From positions 1-26,881 of the forward strand of contig JAEYPA010000147.1 in NCBI GenBank assembly GCA_023411225.1: a DNA stretch of 26,881 nt, written 5' to 3'. Below, piece by piece: positions 7,614 to 15,907 of the stretch. The stretch comes from Bacillota bacterium. GTDB lineage: Bacteria; Bacillota; Clostridia; Lachnospirales; Lachnospiraceae. Under the pieces are notes generated by a model that worked only from the letters and a program-made list of their open reading frames with translations, did not search any database and was not told the DNA's origin. Position numbers and translations under genes: made by a program. How positions within the stretch are numbered: the first letter of the stretch is position 1; each line of letters begins with the position of its first letter.

Positions 7614-9365
7614 ATGAAGAAGATCATGAATAGTCCAGAAACGATGGTTGCAGAAATGTGTCATGGGATGATTTTAGCTCATCCGGAATTGGAATTTGAT
7701 CCTAAATACAAAATTATTTCAAGGAAAAATCAAAATCAGAATAAAGTAAGTCTGATTAGTGGCGGTGGCAGTGGACATGAACCTGCACATGCTGGATATG
7801 TTGGAAAAGGAATGTTAGATGCTGCAGTATGTGGTGACATATTTGCTTCTCCCTCGCAAGTTCAAGTATATCAGGCAATAAAGAATAATTCTGGTAAAAA
7901 AGGTACTCTTTTAATAGTAAAGAATTATAGTGGAGATATGATGAATTTCAAGAATGCAGCATATCTTGCTAAAGAAGACGGGATTCAGGTTGAATATGTT
8001 CGAGTGGATGATGATATTGCAGTGCAGGATAGTTTATATACGGTAGGACGACGTGGTGTAGCTGGAACTATCTTTGTACATAAAATTGCTGGGGCAGCGG
8101 CTGAATATGGCTACGATCTGAAGCAGGTGAAACAAATTGCGGAAAAAGCAATAAAAAATACAAGAAGTATAGGGTTTGCATTGTCATCTTGTACTGTACC
8201 TGCGAAGGGGTCTCCTACATTTCATCTTGGCGAGAATGAAATAGAATATGGTGTGGGAATTCATGGAGAACCTGGTATTCACAGAGAAAAGTTAATTAAT
8301 GCTGAAGAGTTGGCCAATAGAATGGTGTCTGCTATTCTAAAAGATCTATTAGATGTAGAAGGAGATGAGTTGGCTGTTTTAATCAATGGTTTTGGTAGTA
8401 CTCCAGTGCACGAACTGTATCTCTTGAATAATTCTGTTTTGAGAATACTAAAACATAAGAACTTTAAGATAAGCAGATGCTTTGTTGGAAACTATATGAC
8501 CAGTATAGATATGGCAGGTGCTTCGATCTCTATTATTAAATTAGATGAAGAATTAAAAATGTTTTTGGAACAGCCATGTGAAACGCCTGCTCTTTGTGTA
8601 CAAGAACAAAGAGATACAATAAACTTTATGGATGATTTAAGTAGTAGTAGCGACACCTTGGAGGCGAATTTCAAGGTAGAGACTCCTGATTCATTTAAAG
8701 AAATCATAAATAACTCGCTATCTCTTAACAATATTATCTATATTGTGGATCGCATGAGTGAATGTATAATAACCAATGAAATTCCTTTCTGTGAATTGGA
8801 TTCTCATGCAGGTGATGGAGATTTTGGAATGAGCATTGCCAAAGGGTTTAAACAGTTAAAGCGAGAATGGAAAGGAATACTAGAAAATGATACTCAGGAT
8901 ATTGGTAGATTCTTAGAATCTTGTGCCTTGGTTATCATGGAGCATTGCGGAGGGGCATCCGGACCAATATGGGGTTCAGCATTTCGGGCAGCTGGAAGGA
9001 AAGCTTATGGTAAGTCAAATCTATCTGCAACTGAGATTGCAGAAATGTTACAGGCAGCTGTAAAAGGGATTCAAGTAACGGGCGAACGTTCCTTTGGAAG
9101 AGGTGCCGTACTTGGAGATAAAACTTTGATTGATGCTTTGATTCCGTGTGCAAACACCTGGAGTAGTATGGCTTCTGAGAATGCTGATCTAATAGATATT
9201 ATGAAAAAAGCAGCAAAAGCAGCTTTGGATGGTGCCAAAGAGACTAAAAAAATAGTTGCAAGAATGGGAAGAGCCGGTACGGTAGGTGAAAGAAGTATAG
9301 GATATCCAGATGCTGGAGCCTATGGTTTAGGTATTATATTTGACGATATTGCTAGTTTATTTTAA
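7614..9365 (+). CDS. Fused dihydroxyacetone kinase-type protein (DhaK-DhaL)
   Basis: An ATP-dependent single-chain kinase combining the DhaK substrate domain and the DhaL nucleotide domain, as in Citrobacter and eukaryotic DAK enzymes. DhaK (about 1-330) shows GGGSGHEPAHAGYVG near 50-64 and the His that forms a hemiaminal with the substrate in GIHGEPG (His217). DhaL (about 375-583) shows the Mg-binding HAGDGDFG (398-405) and GGASGP. Start codons are ambiguous: TTG 7593, ATG 7602 and ATG 7614 are in frame and none has a strong ribosome site. The family phosphorylates dihydroxyacetone, glyceraldehyde, erythrulose or related ketoses. Downstream of an aldolase it probably rescues an unphosphorylated C3 or C4 product. 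It ends the operon; a terminator follows within about 10 bases. Confidence 0.92.
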   Translation: MKKIMNSPETMVAEMCHGMILAHPELEFDPKYKIISRKNQNQNKVSLISGGGSGHEPAHAGYVGKGMLDAAVCGDIFASPSQVQVYQAIKNNSGKKGTLLIVKNYSGDMMNFKNAAYLAKEDGIQVEYVRVDDDIAVQDSLYTVGRRGVAGTIFVHKIAGAAAEYGYDLKQVKQIAEKAIKNTRSIGFALSSCTVPAKGSPTFHLGENEIEYGVGIHGEPGIHREKLINAEELANRMVSAILKDLLDVEGDELAVLINGFGSTPVHELYLLNNSVLRILKHKNFKISRCFVGNYMTSIDMAGASISIIKLDEELKMFLEQPCETPALCVQEQRDTINFMDDLSSSSDTLEANFKVETPDSFKEIINNSLSLNNIIYIVDRMSECIITNEIPFCELDSHAGDGDFGMSIAKGFKQLKREWKGILENDTQDIGRFLESCALVIMEHCGGASGPIWGSAFRAAGRKAYGKSNLSATEIAEMLQAAVKGIQVTGERSFGRGAVLGDKTLIDALIPCANTWSSMASENADLIDIMKKAAKAALDGAKETKKIVARMGRAGTVGERSIGYPDAGAYGLGIIFDDIASLF

Positions 9366-9375
9366 TAGAAAAAAG

Positions 9376-9429
9376 GGTATATGGTGGGTAATAATGTAAA
9401 TTACGACTTGCCATATTCCTATTTTTTCT
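9376..9429 (+). terminator. Rho-independent terminator of the sugar operon
   Basis: GGTATATGGTGGG (9376-9388) pairs with CTTGCCATATTCC (9407-9419) with one mismatch and three G-U pairs. An inner GTAAT/ATTAC pairing extends the stem, and a T-rich tail follows (9420-9430). It starts ten bases after the DhaKL stop codon. Confidence 0.75.
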
Positions 9430-9466
9430 TGTTTTATTTATCATTTTTATGTAATATTATAAGGAG

Positions 9467-9495
9467 TAGACCATTTATATTGTTAGATATATAAT
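9467..9495 (+). promoter_or_regulatory. Putative promoter of the DeoR-type regulator gene, with operator-like 9-mer
   Basis: TAGACC (9467-9472, four of six matches to the -35 consensus) lies 17 bases from a perfect TATAAT (9490-9495). TGTTAGATA (9481-9489) abuts the -10 box and is identical to two 9-mers upstream of the sugar operon. This placement suggests autoregulation. A transcript starting near 9502 would exclude the in-frame ATG at 9494 and supports the start at 9554. Confidence 0.55.
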
Positions 9496-9553
9496 GAATA
9501 TTTATAGTAGAGCAGGTCGCAATAGGCAATTATTGGGGAGAGAGGAGAATCAC

Positions 9554-10324
9554 ATGCTAAAAGATACAAGACTTAAGAAAATTTATGAGTTATTACAGAG
9601 GGATGGCTCAGTAGAAATTAATACACTTTGTCGAATGTTTAATGTTACAGATATGACTGTGAGAAGAGACTTGGAAAGTCTTTCACAAAAGTATGACATT
9701 GTACGTACTCATGGTGGAGCCATGATGGTTGATGATAATCGTGTAGGTGAAACTCCTTATGAAAAACGTATTATGCGAAATGAAAATCTCAAGATAGCGA
9801 TAGCAAAAAAGGCATTATCATTGTTGAAACAGGGAAGTAAATTATTTATAGATTCTGGAACTACTACTTTAAATGTTGCGAAACATATTTTATATGATGA
9901 TATGTTTACTGTAGTAACCAATGGATTAAATATAGCGAATGAACTCATTAATCATGACTCTATTTCAGTTTTATTAATTGGTGGCGATGTGGAGAAAAAT
10001 ACGCACTCTACAAGAGGGGCTTTAGCTGTAGAGCAGATGCACCATTTGAAAGTGGATGTCGCATTTTTGGGTGCTAACGCAATTGGTGAGGATGGTTTTC
10101 TATATGTTGGTAATACTTCTGAAACAGGTATAAAAAAAAGCGTGATTGAATCTGCAGCTAAAACATATGTATTAGCAGATTCCACAAAATTTTCCACATA
10201 TAGTCTTATTGATTATGCTCATGCAAAGGATGTAGCAGGAATTATTACGGATTCTAATATTAACAGTGAAATATATAAAAAGTTAACAGAATATGGAGTT
10301 AATATTATTGTTGCGGAGCTATAA
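9554..10324 (+). CDS. DeoR/GlpR-family transcriptional regulator
   Basis: A 256-aa repressor of the sugar-phosphate-responsive DeoR family. ATG 9554 is chosen over ATG 9494 because GAGAGGAG lies just upstream and the HTH then starts at the usual distance from the N-terminus. The winged HTH is in the first 60 residues, with the family signature DMTVRRDLESL and the RTHGGA wing. The C-terminal sensor domain has SGTTTLNVAKHI and the TNGLNIANEL segment. Members usually sense the phosphorylated intermediate of the pathway they control. It sits directly downstream of a complete sugar operon, so that operon is the obvious target, with the repeats at 1272-1319 or the TGTTAGATA sites as candidate operators. 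Confidence 0.92.
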   Translation: MLKDTRLKKIYELLQRDGSVEINTLCRMFNVTDMTVRRDLESLSQKYDIVRTHGGAMMVDDNRVGETPYEKRIMRNENLKIAIAKKALSLLKQGSKLFIDSGTTTLNVAKHILYDDMFTVVTNGLNIANELINHDSISVLLIGGDVEKNTHSTRGALAVEQMHHLKVDVAFLGANAIGEDGFLYVGNTSETGIKKSVIESAAKTYVLADSTKFSTYSLIDYAHAKDVAGIITDSNINSEIYKKLTEYGVNIIVAEL

Positions 10325-10534
10325 AATGTAAATTGTTGAGGATATCAATTCCTATATAAGATATAAATATTTTAGGTAAAGTTTATTCATACGCAAATTA
10401 CCCTCCCATAAAATACCTTTTTTCGCATTCTCCCCCCTTCAAAAACTTATCTTGAACATGGCCTCACCTAGTCAAAAAATAGGCATATACTTAAGAGGGC
10501 GATTCCAATACCTTCTTACGATAATGCCACTTCA

Positions 10535-10564
10535 CAAAGGCGTCTACTTAAATAGACGCCTTTG
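10535..10564 (-). terminator. Hairpin terminator at the end of the LRR protein gene, possibly bidirectional
   Basis: CAAAGGCGTCTA and TAGACGCCTTTG form a perfect 12-bp stem with a six-base loop, 21 bases beyond the minus-strand stop. The stem ends in AAAGG/CCTTT on both strands, with only a short T-run, so it may stop converging transcripts from both the DeoR gene and the LRR gene. Confidence 0.65.
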
Positions 10565-10585
10565 TACCTAAAGATACATTATTTA

Positions 10586-13018
10586 CTATTTTATGGTTGT
10601 TGCAGTTTTTGAATATACCTTCCAGCCTGAATAGAACTTTTTCTTTCCAATAGTTTTAAAGGTACGTACTCTCACATAGTACTTAGTTTTGCCTTTTAAG
10701 GATTTTATTGTGACTGAAGTAGAGGTATTCTTTTTGATAGTTGCTGTAATCGATCCTTTTGTAAATTTCTTATCTTTTGCAACCTGAACGATGTATCCTG
10801 TTGTCTGTGAAGTTTGCTTATTTACATATACGGTGAGCTTCTTTGATGCAACTTTTAATTTCTTTACTGTTGTAGTCTTTGGATTTATAGCAAACGTCTT
10901 TTTTATTGTTCCTGAATATTTACCTTTAAACTTAATTGTTACCGTTGCCGTTCCAACATTTTTATTATTTGAATATGTAACTGTGTAGTTGCTACTTGAA
11001 ATAGTTTTTCCAGCTGCGTCCTTTACAGTAACTCCTGGTTTAAGATTCTTGCCTGTATATGTTGTAGAAGTATACTTTAAAGATATTGTTTTAATCTTCT
11101 TTATTGTAGAATAGTTCACGAAACCACATTTGCTACAAGTTTTTTTAATAAACCCATCAGACTTTGACGTTGCGGGTGTAACAATCTGCACAATCCTATG
11201 CGCTTCCGCTTCCGCTAAAATAAGATGACATTTGCAAACTGCATCGTGTGTTTTTTCATCGTTATGAGTCCAACTTACTGCTTTACAAGATTCAGTTCGA
11301 ATTAATTGAGCGTTTTTATCATATACAAGATGCTGACGAACTCTAGTTGAATTGAAATCATAGATATAATAATATCCATCAGAATTCTTGTAACCTCGAC
11401 CAAAGTTCTTCTTACACTCTAAGCATATAAGATCATATGCATCTTTTCCGAATGAATCCTTATGGTACCATGACAACTTATGTCCCTTTGCCTTAATCAC
11501 TTTCCAAGTATTAATAGGATCAGTAATTTCACTTTTTGCTTCAGCATCTGAATAATTCTTATTACATACACTACAGCTCCAATACTCTTTTACTCCGTTT
11601 TCAGTACATGTTGCATTTTTACCATCATGCTTTTGAAGAGAATGTGTCCCTATTGCCGGGAGCATAATAGTTGCTGTTTGGCTAGTAGCCCAGCTTTCCA
11701 TAAAAGTTGCATTACATTCAATTACTCCTTCTTCTTCACACGAAGGATTTTTTATTTGTTGCTTAGAAACTGTTCCAATGGCTGTTTCTATATGAGTAGC
11801 ATCTCTTTTACACACTCTTGTTGCCTGACATGATAAGTTATCTTGACTCCAATTGTATGTTACAGTATTCCATTCATGCCCTAAAGCAGGCCGTTCCTGT
11901 GGCTCAACAATTATCTGACCACACAACTCACAACTCTGACCTGAAGTATATCCTTTCTTCTCACAAGTTGGCTCGATGGCTGGTATTGTAGTTATATTAC
12001 CGTGAGAACAAGAAAAATTATAATGTATTGTTGCATTCAATAAATAATCGTTGTAATTCGGATTAATCTCAATTTCAGCAAACTGAGCTTCAGTACCTCT
12101 GAAATATACATCGGTTAGTAATTCACAGCCATTAAATGCGTAGTAGTCAATGGAATTCAAAGTCGCTGGAAAATATACTTCTTTGAGTTTGCTACAATAA
12201 TTAAATGCATTGTTTTTAATAGTCTCTATGCCATTATTAAAGTATACACGTTCCAATGACTGACACCTAGTAAATGCTGAATTTCCAATAGACTTTAGTC
12301 CAGAACCAAGTGATATAGATTTCAAATTTATACAATTAGAAAACGTATTTGTGCCAATAGTGTTGACATTATCGCCAATTGTAAAACTCTCTAAGCTGTC
12401 ACAATTTGAAAAAGCCTGACTACCTATACTTTGTAACCCTTTTCCTCCTGTTACAGTTTTTAAATTGGAACACTTCATAAATGCGCTCATTCCAAGCGTT
12501 GTCAAACTATCTGGAAGATAAACGCTTTCAAGCGATGTACATTCAAAAAAAGCCTGGTTGGAAATTTCATATAAGTGACTTCCAAATACTATTTGCTTTA
12601 AAGAGGAACATCCATAAAATGCACTGTCGCCATAAATTCTCTCCAAATTATCAGGGAATTCAATACTTTCAAGCTTTGTACAATTATAGAATGCATTTGC
12701 ACCAATAGTGGTTAAAGCTTCTGGTAGCTTTATACTAACAATTGGTTTACTTTCAAAAACTCTAGAACCAATATCTCTTACTGGTGATCCCATATAATAA
12801 TTAGGAATCACCACATTCATCTCGGATCCATCGTATGCAGTAACTTTATAATAGTTCTCACGAGTAGTAGCATTCATAATTAGCTGAAACGAAAGTCCTT
12901 CTGTATACTCCTCTGTTTCTGTTGCATTTGCTATAATCATTGAGACTGGTAATAATGTAAATATCATTACCAATGAAAGTATTATTGCAAATAATCTTCC
13001 CTTCAAAGATTTTTTCAT
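10586..13018 (-). CDS. Secreted BspA-like leucine-rich repeat protein with Cys-pair modules and Ig/Fn3-like C-terminus
   Basis: An 810-aa exported protein. The minus-strand ATG follows a strong AAAGGAGG. A signal peptide (Lys-rich start, hydrophobic 8-29, likely cleavage after ANA at residue 32) is followed by about ten LRR_5 (BspA-type) repeats at roughly 65-320 with the xxAFxxCxxLxxIxxP pattern. Next come Cys-pair modules (CELCG, CSVCN, CLECK, CSKCG, about 345-640) spaced by low-complexity linkers, an Ig/MBG-like domain with YTGKNLKPGVTV (about 645-715), and an Fn3-like end. No LPxTG or SLH anchor is seen, so attachment is unclear. BspA-like proteins act in adhesion and host or glycan contact. 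It is a single-gene unit facing the sugar region. Confidence 0.88.
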   Translation of the reverse strand: MKKSLKGRLFAIILSLVMIFTLLPVSMIIANATETEEYTEGLSFQLIMNATTRENYYKVTAYDGSEMNVVIPNYYMGSPVRDIGSRVFESKPIVSIKLPEALTTIGANAFYNCTKLESIEFPDNLERIYGDSAFYGCSSLKQIVFGSHLYEISNQAFFECTSLESVYLPDSLTTLGMSAFMKCSNLKTVTGGKGLQSIGSQAFSNCDSLESFTIGDNVNTIGTNTFSNCINLKSISLGSGLKSIGNSAFTRCQSLERVYFNNGIETIKNNAFNYCSKLKEVYFPATLNSIDYYAFNGCELLTDVYFRGTEAQFAEIEINPNYNDYLLNATIHYNFSCSHGNITTIPAIEPTCEKKGYTSGQSCELCGQIIVEPQERPALGHEWNTVTYNWSQDNLSCQATRVCKRDATHIETAIGTVSKQQIKNPSCEEEGVIECNATFMESWATSQTATIMLPAIGTHSLQKHDGKNATCTENGVKEYWSCSVCNKNYSDAEAKSEITDPINTWKVIKAKGHKLSWYHKDSFGKDAYDLICLECKKNFGRGYKNSDGYYYIYDFNSTRVRQHLVYDKNAQLIRTESCKAVSWTHNDEKTHDAVCKCHLILAEAEAHRIVQIVTPATSKSDGFIKKTCSKCGFVNYSTIKKIKTISLKYTSTTYTGKNLKPGVTVKDAAGKTISSSNYTVTYSNNKNVGTATVTIKFKGKYSGTIKKTFAINPKTTTVKKLKVASKKLTVYVNKQTSQTTGYIVQVAKDKKFTKGSITATIKKNTSTSVTIKSLKGKTKYYVRVRTFKTIGKKKFYSGWKVYSKTATTIK

Positions 13019-13044
13019 AAAATCCTCCTTTATTTCATTTGGTT

Positions 13045-13077
13045 GTTGTAGAAATTAAGTTAACTTAGTTCTACAAC
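13045..13077 (-). promoter_or_regulatory. Palindromic leader element of the LRR gene
   Basis: Arms GTTGTAGAA (13045-13053) and TTCTACAAC (13069-13077) are perfectly complementary and enclose a TAAGTTAACTTA palindrome, giving a near-continuous 33-base hairpin. It lies between the putative promoter and the ribosome site on the minus strand, so it would fold in the 5' untranslated RNA or serve as an operator. Confidence 0.55.
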
Positions 13078-13098
13078 ATCTGTACCACTGTACATGTA

Positions 13099-13127
13099 AT
13101 TATACTATATGCATGTGTAAATTTCAT
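13099..13127 (-). promoter_or_regulatory. Putative promoter of the LRR gene
   Basis: On the minus strand a perfect TATAAT (13104 to 13099) lies 17 bases from ATGAAA (13127 to 13122), four of six matches to TTGACA. The leader would be about 75 bases and contains the palindrome at 13045-13077. Confidence 0.45.
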
Positions 13128-13261
13128 GTAAAAAAAGATCATTTTTTGTAAATATCATAAAGTAGTCGTTACATAGAACAACGGATAATTAATTATATGT
13201 TCTCTTCCATACAGGCATGAGAATTTCGGGATTTTTGGTTCCGAAAAGGTTCTTATGCAGA

Positions 13262-13313
13262 TAGAAAAAAGACGAATTTTGTGATATAATAATATTTTAG
13301 GTAGGTCTACCTA
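13262..13313 (+). promoter_or_regulatory. Extended -10 promoter with TAGGTAG palindrome, nuclease-RAMA operon
   Basis: TGATATAAT (13282-13290) is an extended -10 box, with TAGAAA 17 bases upstream (13262-13267) as a weak -35. At the predicted start of transcription, TAGGTAG (13298-13304) and CTACCTA (13307-13313) form a palindrome with a two-base centre, well placed for a repressor. Confidence 0.55.
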
Positions 13314-13385
13314 TTTGGAGCTGGAGGGTAGCCAATACCTAATGTAATGAATAGAGATATAGAAGAATAAGGGAGAATATGTGTA

Positions 13386-14153
13386 ATGGTTAATTTAGGA
13401 ACACTTGAAGAGATAAAAGACTTAAGAAGTATATGGCCTCACGAGGCACATGACTTTACACCTTGGTTGGCAAAGAACATCGGAGTATTAAGTGAGACCG
13501 TAGGAATAGATATTTCTATAGAAGAAACTGAAAGTTCCGTTGGTGATTTTAATGTTGATATTCTTGCTACAGATGCGGATACAGGAAAAAGTGTAATCAT
13601 TGAAAATCAATTAGAAGAAACTGACCACGACCATCTTGGAAAATTGATTACATATGCTTCTGGGAAGTCTGCCGACCTTTTGATTTGGCTGGTAAGAAAG
13701 GCTCGTCCAGAACATAGGGCTGCAATTGAGTGGCTTAATAATCATACTGATGAAGGTATCGGATTTATTCTTTGTGAAGTGAAATTATACCGAATTGGTA
13801 ATTCAGAGCCAGCACCGAAGTTCGACATTATTGAGCAGCCTAATAATTGGGTAAAGGAGATGAAAAAACCATCCGGCTCTATTGAAAGAACTGTACTTCC
13901 TAAAATAAAAGATATGCTTAAGTGGGGAGCTGTGTCTGCCGGGGATATTCTTGTTGCAAAAGGATACGATGATGAGGTAGAGTTACTTGCCAATGGTCAT
14001 GTTACATTTAAAAATGAAGAAATGTCTATGCAGGATTGGCTTAGAAGAATTACAGGGTGGAAGTCTGTAGAAACATATAAGTTTGCAATTCATAAAGAGA
14101 CAGGGAAGAGTCTTTCCCAGATCCGTAAAGAGTATATGGAGATGATTTTATGA
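13386..14153 (+). CDS. PD-(D/E)XK nuclease-like protein with a C-terminal RAMA-like domain
   Basis: A 255-aa protein in two parts. Residues 1-160 match the nuclease-like family often found N-terminal to DUF4268: WPHEAHDFTPWLAKN, then VDILATD (Asp58), then VIIENQLEETDHDHLGKL (Glu73, Gln75, His81/83), fitting a PD-(D/E)XK core in which the last Lys is Gln. Residues about 170-245 look like a RAMA domain (restriction-enzyme/adenine-methylase associated): GAVSAGDILVAKG, a DG-like LANGHVTF strand and a TGWKSVETYKF end. RAMA domains are thought to sense modified bases in DNA. The combination suggests a restriction or DNA-modification-sensing role; both domain calls are by eye. ATG follows GGGAG at 13371. 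Its stop overlaps the next start by 4 bases, so the two proteins probably work together. Confidence 0.72.
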   Translation: MVNLGTLEEIKDLRSIWPHEAHDFTPWLAKNIGVLSETVGIDISIEETESSVGDFNVDILATDADTGKSVIIENQLEETDHDHLGKLITYASGKSADLLIWLVRKARPEHRAAIEWLNNHTDEGIGFILCEVKLYRIGNSEPAPKFDIIEQPNNWVKEMKKPSGSIERTVLPKIKDMLKWGAVSAGDILVAKGYDDEVELLANGHVTFKNEEMSMQDWLRRITGWKSVETYKFAIHKETGKSLSQIRKEYMEMIL

Positions 14154-15907
14154 CAGAGGCTGATCGAATCAAATCAATTCAACATAATGGTGGTAGACAT
14201 CTAAAGACTTTTAAGAAAGAAAATATCACTGCTGAAATGTGCCTGGTAGCTGTTAGCAATGACGGTTCAGCAATTTGTTTTGTTCCAGAACAATTTAGAA
14301 CGCAAGAAGTCTATAATGCAGCATGTAAATCAGATGGGCTTATCTTGTCTAAAGTTCCACAAGAATTCATAAATCAGACAATATGTGAGTATGCAGTTTC
14401 ATCAAATGGTCTAGCACTGGAGTATGTACCGAGTAAGTATATAACATCGGAGCTGTGTTTACTTGCAACTTCAAAGAACCCATTAGCATTTCAAAGAATG
14501 CCGGAGAAGTTTATAACGACTGAGTTTGTAATTAAGGTGATTAACAATTTTGGTTGTGAGGCTGTTGCATCTTTGCCAAAGTCTTTTAAGAATGGTAAGT
14601 TTTATCTTCCATTGATTGCTGCAATTCCGGAGTTGATTTGGTATCTTCCTAAGAATGGACATACAGTAGCAATAAGCAGGGCATGTATACGAGCAATGGG
14701 TTATAAGAATACAGCTGATGCAATTAAAGATTATCCGGAAATGCTCAGCCAATTACATACTTCCTTATACGATCATGATACGGTACTGGAGTTTGTGAAT
14801 TCGGAATTGTTTACTAGAGTATTCAAAAAAGATTGTAGTGGGTTTAATACAGATGCAGATCGTGAAAAAGGCTTAGTGTATATCGATAATAAATATGAAG
14901 ATACGTATTCACTATGTCATATTTTACAGTGGCATGATATTTGTGAAATAGTAGTTAGAAGTCATCCACGTACCATTGCATTTGTTAATCCAGCGTTAAT
15001 GACGGAAGAACTATGTCAATTAGCTGTTGAGAATGATGGAAATGCTTTGCGTTGGGTCCCTACAGAATATAGGACTTTACATATTTGCAAGACGGCATTC
15101 GAAAAAGATCAATGGATTATTGATGAGATTCCAGAAGAATTTGTTACACCTGAAATGGCACTTAAAGCAGTAAAGACTAGTGGGTATTTACTGGATAATC
15201 TACCTGAACAATTACGTACAAGAGAAGTATGCTTAATTGCGATGCAGACTAAGGGAAGTATGCTAAAATATGTGCCTAAGAACGTCATTGACAAAGAAAT
15301 ATGTCTTACAGCTTTAAATCATGCTGGAGGATCGTATATCTTTGAAGAAATTCCGAAACAATTAATTGATTATGAGATTTGCCTTGCTGCAATGAGAAAT
15401 AATGGATGTGAGTTAGGAAGAGTTCCGAAAGAATTTTTGACATATGAACTATGTCTTGTAGCAGTAAAAAATGGTGCCATGCATGTCGAACGGATTCCGG
15501 ACGATTGCTTTACAGAAGAATTATGTATGCAGTTATTAAAAAAATCAGCTTATGACTTCAAGCATATTCCAAAGGACAGGCTTACTGAGCGAATATGTCT
15601 ACAAGCACTTCATTTTGGTGATATAACTACTGGCACAGTACTTGCAGAGATTCCTCAAAATATGCTTACAAAAGAGATGGTTGATATGGCAATGGAGAAA
15701 TCTGTGTGGTCACTGGAATATGTCCCAGATATCTTTGTTACAGAAGAAATGCTTCTAGATGTTGCCCACCGTGCACCAGGAAGAGTTGGGGATAATTTTC
15801 CTGAACGATTGCGAACAAAATCATTTATTGAGAGACTTATCATAGAGTGTCCAGATGTCGAAAGGACGCTTAACTGCTTAAAAATAGTTCCGCTTTTCGA
15901 TCATTGA
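14150..15907 (+). CDS. DUF4116-like tandem-repeat protein
   Basis: A 585-aa, probably cytoplasmic protein made almost entirely of about sixteen degenerate 23-28-residue repeats. The pattern is (I/L)T-x-E-x-C-x-x-A(V/M)-x3-G-x2-L-x2-(V/I)P-x2-(F/L). Five repeats fill about residues 25-150, an irregular segment (about 150-285) interrupts them, and about eleven more follow to near 575. This fits the DUF4116 family, for which no biochemical role is established; the fold should be an alpha-solenoid suited to binding proteins. No catalytic motif is seen. ATGA overlap with the nuclease-RAMA gene implies coupled translation and a joint function. No clear terminator follows; a control region for the next operon begins at about 15950. 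Confidence 0.75.
   Translation: MTEADRIKSIQHNGGRHLKTFKKENITAEMCLVAVSNDGSAICFVPEQFRTQEVYNAACKSDGLILSKVPQEFINQTICEYAVSSNGLALEYVPSKYITSELCLLATSKNPLAFQRMPEKFITTEFVIKVINNFGCEAVASLPKSFKNGKFYLPLIAAIPELIWYLPKNGHTVAISRACIRAMGYKNTADAIKDYPEMLSQLHTSLYDHDTVLEFVNSELFTRVFKKDCSGFNTDADREKGLVYIDNKYEDTYSLCHILQWHDICEIVVRSHPRTIAFVNPALMTEELCQLAVENDGNALRWVPTEYRTLHICKTAFEKDQWIIDEIPEEFVTPEMALKAVKTSGYLLDNLPEQLRTREVCLIAMQTKGSMLKYVPKNVIDKEICLTALNHAGGSYIFEEIPKQLIDYEICLAAMRNNGCELGRVPKEFLTYELCLVAVKNGAMHVERIPDDCFTEELCMQLLKKSAYDFKHIPKDRLTERICLQALHFGDITTGTVLAEIPQNMLTKEMVDMAMEKSVWSLEYVPDIFVTEEMLLDVAHRAPGRVGDNFPERLRTKSFIERLIIECPDVERTLNCLKIVPLFDH

Larger units (their letters stand above)
13019..13385. other. Divergent intergenic region, LRR gene / nuclease-RAMA gene
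   Basis: This 367-base stretch contains no gene. It holds the leader palindrome and putative promoter of the minus-strand LRR gene (13045-13127), and the extended -10 promoter, TAGGTAG palindrome and GGTAGCCAATA leader motif of the plus-strand nuclease-RAMA gene (13262-13337). The ribosome site GGGAG is at 13371-13375. The middle (about 13130-13255) is AT-rich with nothing I can name. Confidence 0.7.
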
